Assembly (NCBI GenBank): GCA_035462845.1
Contig: DATHTV010000011.1
Location: forward strand, 1 to 28,841
Origin: DASTQL01 sp035462845
GTDB taxonomy: Bacteria > Actinomycetota > Actinomycetes > Jiangellales > Jiangellaceae
Direction: 5' to 3'
DNA length: 28,841 bases
Below are positions 15,109 through 21,936 of this stretch, in pieces. A model generated the notes under the pieces. The model did not search any database and had not been told where the DNA came from. It worked only from the letters and a program-made list of their open reading frames with translations. A program made the position numbers and the translations under genes. Numbering within the stretch: position 1 is the stretch's first letter; the number at the start of each line of letters is the position of its first letter.

Positions 15109-15738
15109 ATGAGCGGCTTCGCCAGGACCGAGCGCCAGGACCTCGCCCGCACCCTTCTCGAGGTGGGGCCCGAGGCCCCCACCCTGTGCGAGGGCTGGCG
15201 GGCGCGAGACCTGGCGGCGCACCTCGTGGTGCGGGAGACCCGGCCCGACGCGGCACCGGGCATCGTCGTCCGGCCGCTCCGGGGATGGACCGCCAAGGTC
15301 CAGCGCGACGTGGCCGCGCAGCCCTACGAGCAGCTCGTCGAGAGGTTCCGTCGCCCCCCGCTCTGGGCGCCGATGTCCTGGGGCCCGGTGGAGGAGGTCG
15401 CCAACCTCACCGAGCACTTCGTCCACCACGAGGACGTCCGCAGAGCGGTCGACGGCTGGCAGCCCCGCCGCCTGCCCACGGCGTACGACGAGGCGCTGTG
15501 GCGGACGCTCGAGACCCGCGGGCGCGTGTTCTTCGCCCGCTCCCCCGTCGGGGTCGTCCTGCGGCTGCCGGACGGGCGGACCACGGTCGCACGCCCCGGG
15601 ACGCCGGCGGTGACCCTGGTGGGGCCCGCCCAGGAGCTCGTGCTGTACGCCTTCGGCCGCACCGACCACGCCCTGGTCGAGGTCGAGGGTGACGCGGAGA
15701 CGCTCTCGGCCTTCCGGGGCTCGAGCCTCGGCATCTGA
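15109..15738 (+). CDS. TIGR03085-family metal-binding protein (DinB/MDMPI fold)
   Basis: 209 residues from ATG 15109; a GTG at 15100 would add three. The N-terminal half is a mycothiol-dependent-maleylpyruvate-isomerase/DinB-like four-helix domain. ARTERQDLARTLLEVGPEAPTLCEGW leads into RDLAAHLVVRE (His38), and TEHFVHHEDVRRA follows at 101-113 (His103, His106, His107), matching the metal-ligand histidines of this fold. The C-terminal half (VGVVLRLPDGRTTVARPG, VTLVGPAQELVLYAFGR) is the small accessory domain seen in TIGR03085 proteins. Function is unproven; relatives act in mycothiol-linked chemistry. It is a single gene, divergent from the ABC operon and convergent with hisF. Confidence 0.85.
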   Translation: MSGFARTERQDLARTLLEVGPEAPTLCEGWRARDLAAHLVVRETRPDAAPGIVVRPLRGWTAKVQRDVAAQPYEQLVERFRRPPLWAPMSWGPVEEVANLTEHFVHHEDVRRAVDGWQPRRLPTAYDEALWRTLETRGRVFFARSPVGVVLRLPDGRTTVARPGTPAVTLVGPAQELVLYAFGRTDHALVEVEGDAETLSAFRGSSLGI

Positions 15739-15798
15739 CCCGCCCCACCGACCCGCGCCCACCTCGCCCGATCGACCACGTTCACCACCCCGTCGGTG

Positions 15799-15825
15799 CC
15801 ACCACGCGGCGTCGACGCCTGGTGG
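15799..15825. terminator. Candidate bidirectional terminator hairpin
   Basis: CCACCA (15799-15804) pairs with TGGTGG (15820-15825). Inside lies the 12-base palindrome GGCGTCGACGCC (15808-15819), leaving a 3-base bulge. A second CGTGGTGG at 15841-15848 could compete for the left arm. It sits in the 135-base gap between the convergent TIGR03085 gene and hisF. No T tract. Confidence 0.45.
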
Positions 15826-15873
15826 TCTCCCGACGGGCCTCGTGGTGGCTCGGGCCGGCGGAGGATGCGGGGC

Positions 15874-16644
15874 TCAGCGGACCGGCAGGCCGGCGGCGCG
15901 CAGCGCCCCCTTGACCTCGGGGATCCGCAGCTGCCCGAAGTGGAAGACGCTGGCCGCGAGCACCGCGTCCGCCCCCGCTCGCACCGCGGGGGCGAAGTGC
16001 TCCAGCGTCCCGGCGCCGCCGCTCGCGACGACCGGGACCGCCACCGCGGCCCGGACCGCGGCGATCATCGCCAGGTCGTAGCCGTCCTCGGTGCCGTCGG
16101 CGTCCATCGAGTTGAGCAGGATCTCACCGGCGCCCAGCTCCGTGGCCCGGACCGCCCAGGCCACCGCGTCCGTGCCGGTGCCGCGCCGCCCGCCGTGGGT
16201 GGTGACCTCCCACCCGGACTCGGTGCCCGTCCCCGGTGGGCAGCGCCGGGCGTCCACCGAGAGAACGAGCACCTGGTTGCCGAACCGCTGCGCGATGTCC
16301 GCCACGAGCTCCGGTCGCTCGACGGCCGCGGTGTTGACACCCACCTTGTCCGCGCCGGCCCGGAGCAGCCGGTCGACGTCGTCCACCGTGCGCACCCCGC
16401 CGCCCACGGTGAGCGGGATGAAGACCTGCTCCGCCGTACGCGACACCACGTCGTACGTCGTCTCGCGCGCGTCGGACGAGGCGGTGATGTCGAGGAAGAC
16501 CAGCTCATCGGCCCCTTCGGCGTCGTACGCCCGCGCCAGCTCGACCGGGTCGCCGGCATCGCGCAGGTCGGTGAAGTTGACGCCCTTCACCACCCGCCCA
16601 CGATCCACGTCGAGGCAGGGGATGACCCGGACGGCCAGGCTCAC
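15874..16644 (-). CDS. hisF: Imidazole glycerol phosphate synthase, cyclase subunit
   Basis: 256-residue (beta/alpha)8 barrel that uses ammonia from HisH to close the imidazole ring and release AICAR. The catalytic acids are Asp12 in RVIPCLDVD and Asp131 in VLSVDARR. Other family blocks are GRVVKGVNF, FLDITASSDAR, PLTVGGGVRT, ADKVGVNTAAV, EILLNSMDADGT and VVASGGAGT. The start is GTG 16644, which overlaps the stop of the Pro-rich membrane-protein gene (GTGA). It is the last histidine gene in the contiguous run. hisI, its usual downstream neighbour, is displaced about 5 kb away by the TIGR03085/ABC/VOC insert. Confidence 0.97.
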   Translation of the reverse strand: MSLAVRVIPCLDVDRGRVVKGVNFTDLRDAGDPVELARAYDAEGADELVFLDITASSDARETTYDVVSRTAEQVFIPLTVGGGVRTVDDVDRLLRAGADKVGVNTAAVERPELVADIAQRFGNQVLVLSVDARRCPPGTGTESGWEVTTHGGRRGTGTDAVAWAVRATELGAGEILLNSMDADGTEDGYDLAMIAAVRAAVAVPVVASGGAGTLEHFAPAVRAGADAVLAASVFHFGQLRIPEVKGALRAAGLPVR

Positions 16645-17030
16645 GGCAGGACCCCCTCGCAGGAGAACGCGGTCTCCACACGATCGCCGCACGTCGCGCC
16701 GAACTGCTCGTACTCGGAGCCGGGAGGGGACCTCCAGAAGAGCTCGTCACACGCCCCCATGTCGCCCTCGGCGCAGGCCCCGTACAAGCGCGACAGCTCG
16801 TCGTCGCCGGCCTGGTCCAGTCCGACCCGGCTGACGACGAAGCCGACCAGCAGCACGATGCCGACCAGACCGAGGGCGGCGAGCGCGATGACGGCCCACG
16901 CGAAGCCGGGCAGGCTCCGACGCTGCGGGTGGCCACCGTACGGCGGGGAGCCGTACGGCGGCGGGCCGTACGGCGGCGGGCCGTACGGCGGCCGGCCGGA
17001 GGGGGGCTGACCTGGGGGCGGCTGGCTCAT
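16641..17030 (-). CDS. Pro/Tyr-repeat single-pass membrane protein with Cys motif
   Basis: 129 residues in three parts. A Pro-rich N-terminus (MSQPPPGQPPSGRPPYG, then PPYG repeats) spans about 1-40. One transmembrane helix covers about 42-64 (FAWAVIALAALGLVGIVLLVGFVV). A small outer domain contains ACAEGDMGACDELF, GSEYEQFGATCGDR and AFSCEGV, giving four cysteines that could form two disulfides. The C-x(n)-GDMxACDxL...GSxYExFGxTCG pattern recurs in actinobacterial membrane proteins of unknown role, from memory. The ATG at 17030 overlaps the ridA stop (ATGA) and its stop overlaps hisF (GTGA), so it is translationally locked into the his operon. No enzymatic motif was seen. Confidence 0.82.
   Translation of the reverse strand: MSQPPPGQPPSGRPPYGPPPYGPPPYGSPPYGGHPQRRSLPGFAWAVIALAALGLVGIVLLVGFVVSRVGLDQAGDDELSRLYGACAEGDMGACDELFWRSPPGSEYEQFGATCGDRVETAFSCEGVLP
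16936..16995. repeat. 15-bp tandem repeat, four units
   Basis: Four 15-bp units beginning CCGTACGGCGG on the plus strand start at 16936, 16951, 16966 and 16981. The middle two are identical. They encode the Pro-Pro-Tyr-Gly repeats of the membrane protein between ridA and hisF, and copy change would keep the frame. Confidence 0.88.
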
Positions 17031-17428
17031 CCGTCCCCCTCCCCCACGCCGGGGCGGTAGGCGACTGCCTCCACCTCGACGAGCATCCGCCGGTCGATCA
17101 GGGCGGACACCTCCACCATGGAGGTCGCCGGCGGGGCACCGGCGAACGCCTCGCCGTGGGCACGACCGTACTCCGCCCACCGGCTGATGTCGGTGACGAA
17201 GATCCGCGTCCGGACCACGTCGGCGAGCCCCGCCCCGACCTGGTCGAGCGCCCAGGCGACGTTGCGGAGGGCCTGGGCGGTCTGCTCGTAGGCGTCCCCC
17301 TCGTGCACCACCTCGCCGGCCACGACGGACGTGCACCCGGTCACCCAGACGTGGTCGCCGGCCGCCACCGCCCGGCTGTACCCCACCACGGGCTCCCACG
17401 GGGCCCCGGACGACACCCTGCGCACCAC
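17027..17428 (-). CDS. RidA/YjgF-family protein
   Basis: 133 residues from GTG 17428 (GTG 17425 and 17416 are in-frame alternatives). It begins VRRVSSGAPWEPVVGYSRAV and continues DHVWVTGCTSV, AYEQTAQALRNVAWAL, DVVRTRIFVTDIS, YGRAHGEAFAGAPPATSMVEV and LVEVEAVAYRP. The late Arg that binds carboxylates in RidA (RTRIFV) and the PATSMVEV strand are present. RidA enzymes deaminate reactive enamines such as 2-aminoacrylate made by PLP enzymes. Some members of the wider family have other roles, so I leave out a symbol. It follows priA by about ten bases and overlaps the next gene by four. A TANNNT box spanning the priA stop could start its own leaderless transcript. Confidence 0.88.
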   Translation of the reverse strand: MVRRVSSGAPWEPVVGYSRAVAAGDHVWVTGCTSVVAGEVVHEGDAYEQTAQALRNVAWALDQVGAGLADVVRTRIFVTDISRWAEYGRAHGEAFAGAPPATSMVEVSALIDRRMLVEVEAVAYRPGVGEGDG

Positions 17429-17435
17429 GCGGCGG

Positions 17436-17441
17436 ACCCTA
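17436..17441 (-). promoter_or_regulatory. Candidate internal -10 box over the priA stop codon
   Basis: The minus strand reads TAGGGT, whose first three bases are the priA TAG stop. Seven bases separate it from GTG 17428 of the RidA-type gene, the spacing of leaderless actinobacterial starts. No Shine-Dalgarno precedes that GTG. No -35 box was identified. Confidence 0.35.
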
Positions 17442-18182
17442 TCCGGCCGAGGGAACGCCACCGGCCACGGCGAGCGCCTCCGGCAGCGTGAACGCACCGG
17501 CGTAGAGCGCCTTGCCGACGATGGCCCCTTCCACCCCCAGTGCGACCAGGCCGCGGGGGACCCTGAGGTCCTCCAGCGTCGACACGCCGCCGCTGGCCAC
17601 GACTGGCCGGTCGGTCCGGGCGCAGACCTCGCGGAGGAGCTCGACGTTGGGTCCGCGGAGGGTGCCGTCCTTGGTGACGTCGGTGACGACGTAGCGGGCG
17701 CAGCCGTCCCGGTCGAGTCGCTCGAGCACCTCCCAGAGGTCCCCGCCCTCGCGGGTCCAGCCGCGGGCTGCCAGCGTCGTCCCCCGCACGTCGAGGCCGA
17801 CGGCCACGCGGTCCCCGTGCTCGGCGATCACCCGCACGGTCCACGCCGGGTCCTCGAGCGCGGCGGTACCGAGGTTGACCCGGCGGCAGCCGGTCCCGAG
17901 CGCGGCGGCGAGCGACTCGTCGTCGCGGATTCCGCCGGAGAGCTCGACGGCCACGTCGAGCCGCCGGACCACGTCGGCGAGCAGGTCGCGGTTGGAGCCG
18001 CGGCCGAAGGCGGCGTCCAGGTCGACGAGGTGGATCCACTCCGCGCCCGCCTCCTGCCAGGCCAGGGCGGCGTCCCACGGGTCGCCGTAGGAGGTCTCCG
18101 ACCCCGCCTCGCCCTGCACGAGGCGGACCGCGCGCCCGCCGGCGACGTCGACGGCGGGCAGCAGGACCAGCGGGTCGCTCAC
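17439..18182 (-). CDS. priA: Phosphoribosyl isomerase, PriA-type HisA (likely bifunctional HisA/TrpF)
   Basis: 247-residue barrel that isomerises ProFAR in histidine synthesis. In actinobacteria lacking trpF the same enzyme also isomerises phosphoribosylanthranilate for tryptophan. The start is GTG 18182, overlapping the hisH stop (GTGA). Expected acid/base residues are Asp12 (LLPAVDVAGG) and Asp172 in TDVTKDGTLRGPN; the substrate-binding Arg20 (RAVRLVQGEAGSE) and the SGGIRDD phosphate loop at 82-88 fit PriA. The sequence GSETSYGDPWDAALAWQ is characteristic of actinobacterial PriA. No trpF occurs in the window and TrpC carries no fused TrpF domain, which supports dual function. It ends in TAG. 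Confidence 0.93.
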   Translation of the reverse strand: MSDPLVLLPAVDVAGGRAVRLVQGEAGSETSYGDPWDAALAWQEAGAEWIHLVDLDAAFGRGSNRDLLADVVRRLDVAVELSGGIRDDESLAAALGTGCRRVNLGTAALEDPAWTVRVIAEHGDRVAVGLDVRGTTLAARGWTREGGDLWEVLERLDRDGCARYVVTDVTKDGTLRGPNVELLREVCARTDRPVVASGGVSTLEDLRVPRGLVALGVEGAIVGKALYAGAFTLPEALAVAGGVPSAG

Positions 18183-18820
18183 GCGAGGCTCCTCACCCAG
18201 TTCTCGAGCAGGGTGGCCCCCGCGTCACCGGACTTCTCGGGGTGGAACTGAGTGGCCGACAGCGGCCCGTTCTCCACCGCGGCGACGAACCGGTCGCCGC
18301 CGTGCTCGGCCCACGTCACCAGCGGCGGATGGAGGCGCCCGCTCGTCACCGCGAGCTCCCACCGCCGGACGCCGTAGGAGTGCACGAAGTAGAACCGCTC
18401 CTGCTCGACACCGGCGAACAGCACGCTGCCCGCCGGGACGTCGACGACGTTCCACCCCATGTGCGGGAGCGGCGTCGCTCGCAGCCGCTCGACGACGCCC
18501 GGCCACTCCCCCGTCCCGGTCGACTCGACCCCGTGCTCGACGCCGCGCTCGAACAGGATCTGCATGCCCACGCAGATGCCCAGCACGGGCCGCCCGCCGG
18601 CGAGGCGTCGGTCGACGACCACGTCCCCGCGGACCGAGCGCAGCCCGGACACGCACGACTCGAACGCTCCCACGCCGGGGACCACCAGGCCGTCCGCGTC
18701 CGAGGCCACCACGGGGTCGGGGCTCAGCGTCACCTCTGCGCCGACCCGTTCCAGGGCGCGGACGGCCGAGCGCAGGTTGCCCGATCCGTAGTCCAGGACG
18801 ACGACGCGCCGTCCGGGCAT
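18179..18820 (-). CDS. hisH: Imidazole glycerol phosphate synthase, glutaminase subunit
   Basis: Class I glutamine amidotransferase that feeds ammonia to HisF. The 213-residue product begins MPGRRVVVLDYGSGNLRSA. The oxyanion strand is GLVVPGVGAFE, the nucleophile Cys is in LGICVGMQILFERG, and the His-Glu pair is in ATQFHPEKSG, so the triad is complete. MGWNVVD and FYFVHSYG are the usual HisH interface blocks. The ATG at 18820 follows the hisB stop by a single base, and its own stop overlaps priA by four. A longer open frame reaching 18892 runs into hisB in another frame and is not favoured. Confidence 0.97.
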   Translation of the reverse strand: MPGRRVVVLDYGSGNLRSAVRALERVGAEVTLSPDPVVASDADGLVVPGVGAFESCVSGLRSVRGDVVVDRRLAGGRPVLGICVGMQILFERGVEHGVESTGTGEWPGVVERLRATPLPHMGWNVVDVPAGSVLFAGVEQERFYFVHSYGVRRWELAVTSGRLHPPLVTWAEHGGDRFVAAVENGPLSATQFHPEKSGDAGATLLENWVRSLA

Positions 18821-18821
18821 G

Positions 18822-19421
18822 TCAGAGCAAGCCCTTGGTCGAGGGCACGCCGCCCTCCCGGGGGTCGAGCGCGACCGCGTCACGCAGGGCACGGGCGACC
18901 GCCTTGAACTGGGCCTCGACGACGTGGTGCGGGTCCCGCCCGGACAGCACGCGGACGTGCAACGCGATCTCGGCCCGGAAAGCCAGCGTCTCCAGCACGT
19001 GCCGGGTGAGGGAGCCGACGAAGTGCCCGCCGATGAGGGCGTACTCCTGCCCGGGCGGCTCGCCGGTGTGCACGCAGTACGGGCGGCCGGCCACGTCGAC
19101 GACGGCGTGGACGAGCGCCTCGTCCAGCGGCACCGAGGCGTCGCCGAAGCGCCGGATCCCGCGCTTGTCGCCGAGCGCCTCCTTGAGCGCCTGGCCGAGC
19201 ACGATGGCCACGTCCTCCACCGTGTGGTGCGCGTCGACGCCGACGTCTCCGTCGGCCTCGACGACCAGGTCGACCAGGGAGTGCCGGGCGAGCGAGCCGA
19301 GCATGTGGTCGTAGAAGGGCACCCCGGTCGACACTCGGGAGGTCCCCGTGCCGTCGAGGTCGACCGCGACGACGACCTTGCTCTCCTTGGTCGCGCGCTC
19401 GACCCGTGCCGTCCGGCTCAT
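18822..19421 (-). CDS. hisB: Imidazoleglycerol-phosphate dehydratase
   Basis: Mn-dependent dehydratase that forms imidazole acetol phosphate; monofunctional, 199 residues. It begins MSRTARVERATKESKV, which is typical. VPFYDHMLGSLARHS, the metal motif DAHHTVEDVAI and the second metal motif DPHHVVEAQFKA carry the His and Glu ligands of this family. KRGIRRFGDASVPLDEAL is also conserved. The start codon ATG 19421 overlaps the hisC stop (ATGA). No HisB-phosphatase domain is present, so histidinol-phosphatase must be encoded elsewhere, as is usual in actinobacteria. Confidence 0.97.
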   Translation of the reverse strand: MSRTARVERATKESKVVVAVDLDGTGTSRVSTGVPFYDHMLGSLARHSLVDLVVEADGDVGVDAHHTVEDVAIVLGQALKEALGDKRGIRRFGDASVPLDEALVHAVVDVAGRPYCVHTGEPPGQEYALIGGHFVGSLTRHVLETLAFRAEIALHVRVLSGRDPHHVVEAQFKAVARALRDAVALDPREGGVPSTKGLL

Positions 19422-20497
19422 CGTCCCAGCACCTCCAGCAGGGCGTCCCGGAACGCCTGCATCTCCTCGGGCGTGCCCACCGACACGCGCAGCCAGCCTT
19501 CCGGACCCGCCTCCCGGACCAGCACGCCCCGGTCCAGCAGCCCACGCCACACCTCGTGCCGGTCGGGGAACCGGCCGACGAGCACGAAGTTCGCGTCCGA
19601 GTCCGGGACCTCCAGGTCCCGGCCGCGCAGGAAGTCGACGAGCGCGTCACGCTCGGACCGCAGGTCGTCGACCCGGGCCAGCAGGTCCCCGGCGTGCCGG
19701 AGGGCCACCCGCGCCACCGCCTGGGTCACGGCCGAGAGGTGGTACGGCAGCCGCACGACCTGGAGCGCGTCGACGAACGCCGGCGACGCCGCCAGGTACC
19801 CGACCCTGGCCCCGGCGAACGCGAAGGCCTTGCTCATGGTGCGGGTCACGGCCAGCCGTGGTTGGGCGTCCAGCAGCGAGAGGGCGCTCGGCGTGCCCTG
19901 GCGGCGGAACTCGGCGTACGCCTCATCGACGACGACGACGCCCGGCGCGGCCGCGCAGACCGCCTCGACGACGTCCAGCGGAACGGCGGTGCCGGTCGGG
20001 TTGTTCGGCGAGGCGACGAGCACCACCGACGGGGCCGCCGCGCGGACCGCGGCCACCGCGGCGTCGGCGTCGATGGTGAAGTCCTCGGCGCGGGGCACGG
20101 TCTGCCAGCGGGTCGCCGTGTCCCGCGCGTACTCCGGGTACATCGAGTAGGTCGGCGCGAAGGACAGCGCCGTGCGCCCGGGGCCCCCGAAGGCCTGCAG
20201 CACCTGCAGCATCACCTCGTTGGATCCGTTGGCCGCCCACACCCGGCCGGCGTCCAGGCCGTGCCCGAGGTACGCGGCGAGGTCGGTACGGAGGGCGGTG
20301 GCGTCGCGGTCCGGGTAGCGGTTGAGCCCGCCCACCTCCGCCGCGACCGCGGCGGAGGCCTCGGCGACCAGGGCATCGGACGGCGGGTACGGGTTCTCGT
20401 TGACGTTGAGGCGGACCGGCACGTCGAGCTGGGGCGCGCCGTAGGGGGCGATGCCGCGAAGCTCCTCGCGGAGCGGCAGCTCGTCGGCGGGGGTCAC
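19418..20497 (-). CDS. hisC: Histidinol-phosphate aminotransferase
   Basis: PLP-dependent fold-type I aminotransferase converting imidazole acetol phosphate to histidinol phosphate. The 359-residue product starts at GTG 20497, overlapping the hisD stop (GTGA). Substrate strand RLNVNENPYPPS is at 29-40, AANGSNEVM at 88-96, ASPNNPTGT at 162-170 (PLP Asn), VVDEAYAEF at 189-197 (Asp191 to the pyridine nitrogen), and TRTMSKAFAFAGARVGY has the Schiff-base Lys223. The C-terminal LRVSVGTPEEM carries the substrate-carboxylate Arg. Length and motifs are standard. Confidence 0.97.
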   Translation of the reverse strand: MTPADELPLREELRGIAPYGAPQLDVPVRLNVNENPYPPSDALVAEASAAVAAEVGGLNRYPDRDATALRTDLAAYLGHGLDAGRVWAANGSNEVMLQVLQAFGGPGRTALSFAPTYSMYPEYARDTATRWQTVPRAEDFTIDADAAVAAVRAAAPSVVLVASPNNPTGTAVPLDVVEAVCAAAPGVVVVDEAYAEFRRQGTPSALSLLDAQPRLAVTRTMSKAFAFAGARVGYLAASPAFVDALQVVRLPYHLSAVTQAVARVALRHAGDLLARVDDLRSERDALVDFLRGRDLEVPDSDANFVLVGRFPDRHEVWRGLLDRGVLVREAGPEGWLRVSVGTPEEMQAFRDALLEVLGR

Positions 20498-21831
20498 GGG
20501 ACCACCGGGTCCGGGAACCGCACCCGGACCGCGGCGCCGTGGGCCGGGAGGTCCTCGGCGTTGGCCAACGTGACCACGTGACCGGCCACGTCGGCGAGAG
20601 CGGCGCGGTCGTAGTCCACGACGTGGATGCCGCGCAGGAACGTCTGGACGGACAGCCCCGAGGAGTGGCAGGCGCAGCCCCCGGTCGGCAGCACATGGTT
20701 CGACCCCGCGCTGTAGTCACCCAGGCTCACCGGCGCGAAGGGGCCCACGAAGACCGCACCGGCGTTGCGCACCCGCAGGGCCACGCCACGGGCGTCCCGG
20801 GTCTGGATCTCGAGGTGCTCGGCGGCGTACGCGTCGACGACCTGGAGGCCCTGCTCGAGGTCGTCGACCAGGACCACCCCGGACTGCTCGCCGGTCAGCG
20901 CCGCGCGGATGCGCTCGACGTGCTTGGTGGCGGCGACCTGGCCCTCGAGCTCGCCCTCGACGGCGTCGGCGAGGGCGGCCGAGTCCGTGACCAGGACGCT
21001 CGCGGCGAGCGGGTCGTGCTCCGCCTGGCTGATCAGGTCGGCGGCCACGTGAGTCGGGTCGGCGGTGGCGTCGGCGAGGACCGCGATCTCGGTGGGTCCG
21101 GCCTCGGAGTCGATCCCGATCCGACCCTTGAGCAGCCGCTTGGCCGCCGCCACGTAGAGGTTCCCGGGTCCGGTCACCATGTCCACGGGCCGGCAGACGA
21201 GCACGCCGTCGTCGTCGCGGGCGCCGTAGGCGAACATCGCGACCGCCTGGGCGCCACCGGCCGCGTAGACCTCGTCGACGCCGAGCAGGGCGCAGGCGGC
21301 GAGGATCGCGGGGTGCGGGAGGCCGCCGTGGTCCCGCTGCGGCGGGCTGGCGACGGCGAGGCTGCCGACGCCGGCCACCTGGGCGGGGACGACGTTCATG
21401 ACGACGCTGCTCGGGTACACGGCGAGGCCGCCGGGCACGTACAGACCCACCCGCGACACCGGCACCCACCGCTCGGTGACCGTTCCCCCCGCGACCACCT
21501 GCGTGGTGTGGTCGGCCCGCCGCTGGTCCTCGTGCACCCGACGCGCCCGCCGGATCGACTCCTCCAGGGCGTCCCGGACCGGCGGGTCGAGGCGGACCAG
21601 GGCCTGCTCGATCGCGGCGGCCGGGACCCTCAGGTCCGTGAGCTCGACGCCGTCGAACCTGGCCGCGTACTCACGCAGCGCAGCCACCCCGCGCTGGCGG
21701 ACGTCCTCGCAGATGGGCCGCACGACGTCGAGGGCGGACTCGACGTCCTGAGGTGCCCGCGGGACCAGCGAGCGGTAGTCGGGGGACTCGCCGCGGGCGA
21801 GAAGCCCGCGCAGGTCGATGCGGCGGATCAC
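20494..21831 (-). CDS. hisD: Histidinol dehydrogenase
   Basis: Zn- and NAD-dependent enzyme that oxidises histidinol twice to histidine. The 445-residue product starts at GTG 21831 (VIRRIDLRGL). Family motifs in order are RVGLYVPGGLAVYPSSV, VYAAGGAQAVAMFAYG, VTGPGNLYVAAAKR, GIDSEAGPTEIAVLAD, DLISQAEHDPLA, EHLEIQT, DYSAGSNHVLPTGG and FLRGIHVVDYD. The zinc ligands and catalytic Glu-His lie in the AEHDP and AEHLE blocks. It is the first gene of the his operon. A TANNNT box seven bases upstream implies a leaderless transcript, which would leave no room for a histidine leader peptide or T-box. The open frame continues upstream over the divergent gene but is not coding there. Confidence 0.98.
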   Translation of the reverse strand: MIRRIDLRGLLARGESPDYRSLVPRAPQDVESALDVVRPICEDVRQRGVAALREYAARFDGVELTDLRVPAAAIEQALVRLDPPVRDALEESIRRARRVHEDQRRADHTTQVVAGGTVTERWVPVSRVGLYVPGGLAVYPSSVVMNVVPAQVAGVGSLAVASPPQRDHGGLPHPAILAACALLGVDEVYAAGGAQAVAMFAYGARDDDGVLVCRPVDMVTGPGNLYVAAAKRLLKGRIGIDSEAGPTEIAVLADATADPTHVAADLISQAEHDPLAASVLVTDSAALADAVEGELEGQVAATKHVERIRAALTGEQSGVVLVDDLEQGLQVVDAYAAEHLEIQTRDARGVALRVRNAGAVFVGPFAPVSLGDYSAGSNHVLPTGGCACHSSGLSVQTFLRGIHVVDYDRAALADVAGHVVTLANAEDLPAHGAAVRVRFPDPVVP

Positions 21832-21838
21832 GGCGTCG

Positions 21839-21844
21839 AGTCTA
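21839..21844 (-). promoter_or_regulatory. Promoter -10 box of the his operon (leaderless)
   Basis: The minus strand reads TAGACT, followed by seven bases and the hisD GTG. It sits in CGCACCTAGACTCG, a 14-base string found identically before dnaE (27851 region). No Shine-Dalgarno is present, so the mRNA probably begins at or next to the start codon. The -35 region is not recognisable. Confidence 0.6.
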
Positions 21845-21924
21845 GGTGCGCGCCGGCTGCGACGTCGCCGCACCCGGCCCGCGACCGTCGACGGCGACGG
21901 CGAGCGCCCACCCCGGCCGCCTCC

Positions 21925-21930
21925 TAGGCT
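21925..21930 (+). promoter_or_regulatory. Promoter -10 box of the Lon-N-domain gene (leaderless)
   Basis: TAGGCT ends six bases before ATG 21937, in CCTAGGCTCG. This differs by one base from the CCTAGACTCG core at hisD and dnaE. It lies back-to-back with the his promoter in a 105-base gap. Confidence 0.55.
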
Positions 21931-21936
21931 CGGGGC

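Noticed and set aside
15796..17010. 404-codon plus-strand frame over hisF
   Set aside because: Antisense to hisF and the Pro-rich membrane gene, whose frames carry clear family motifs.
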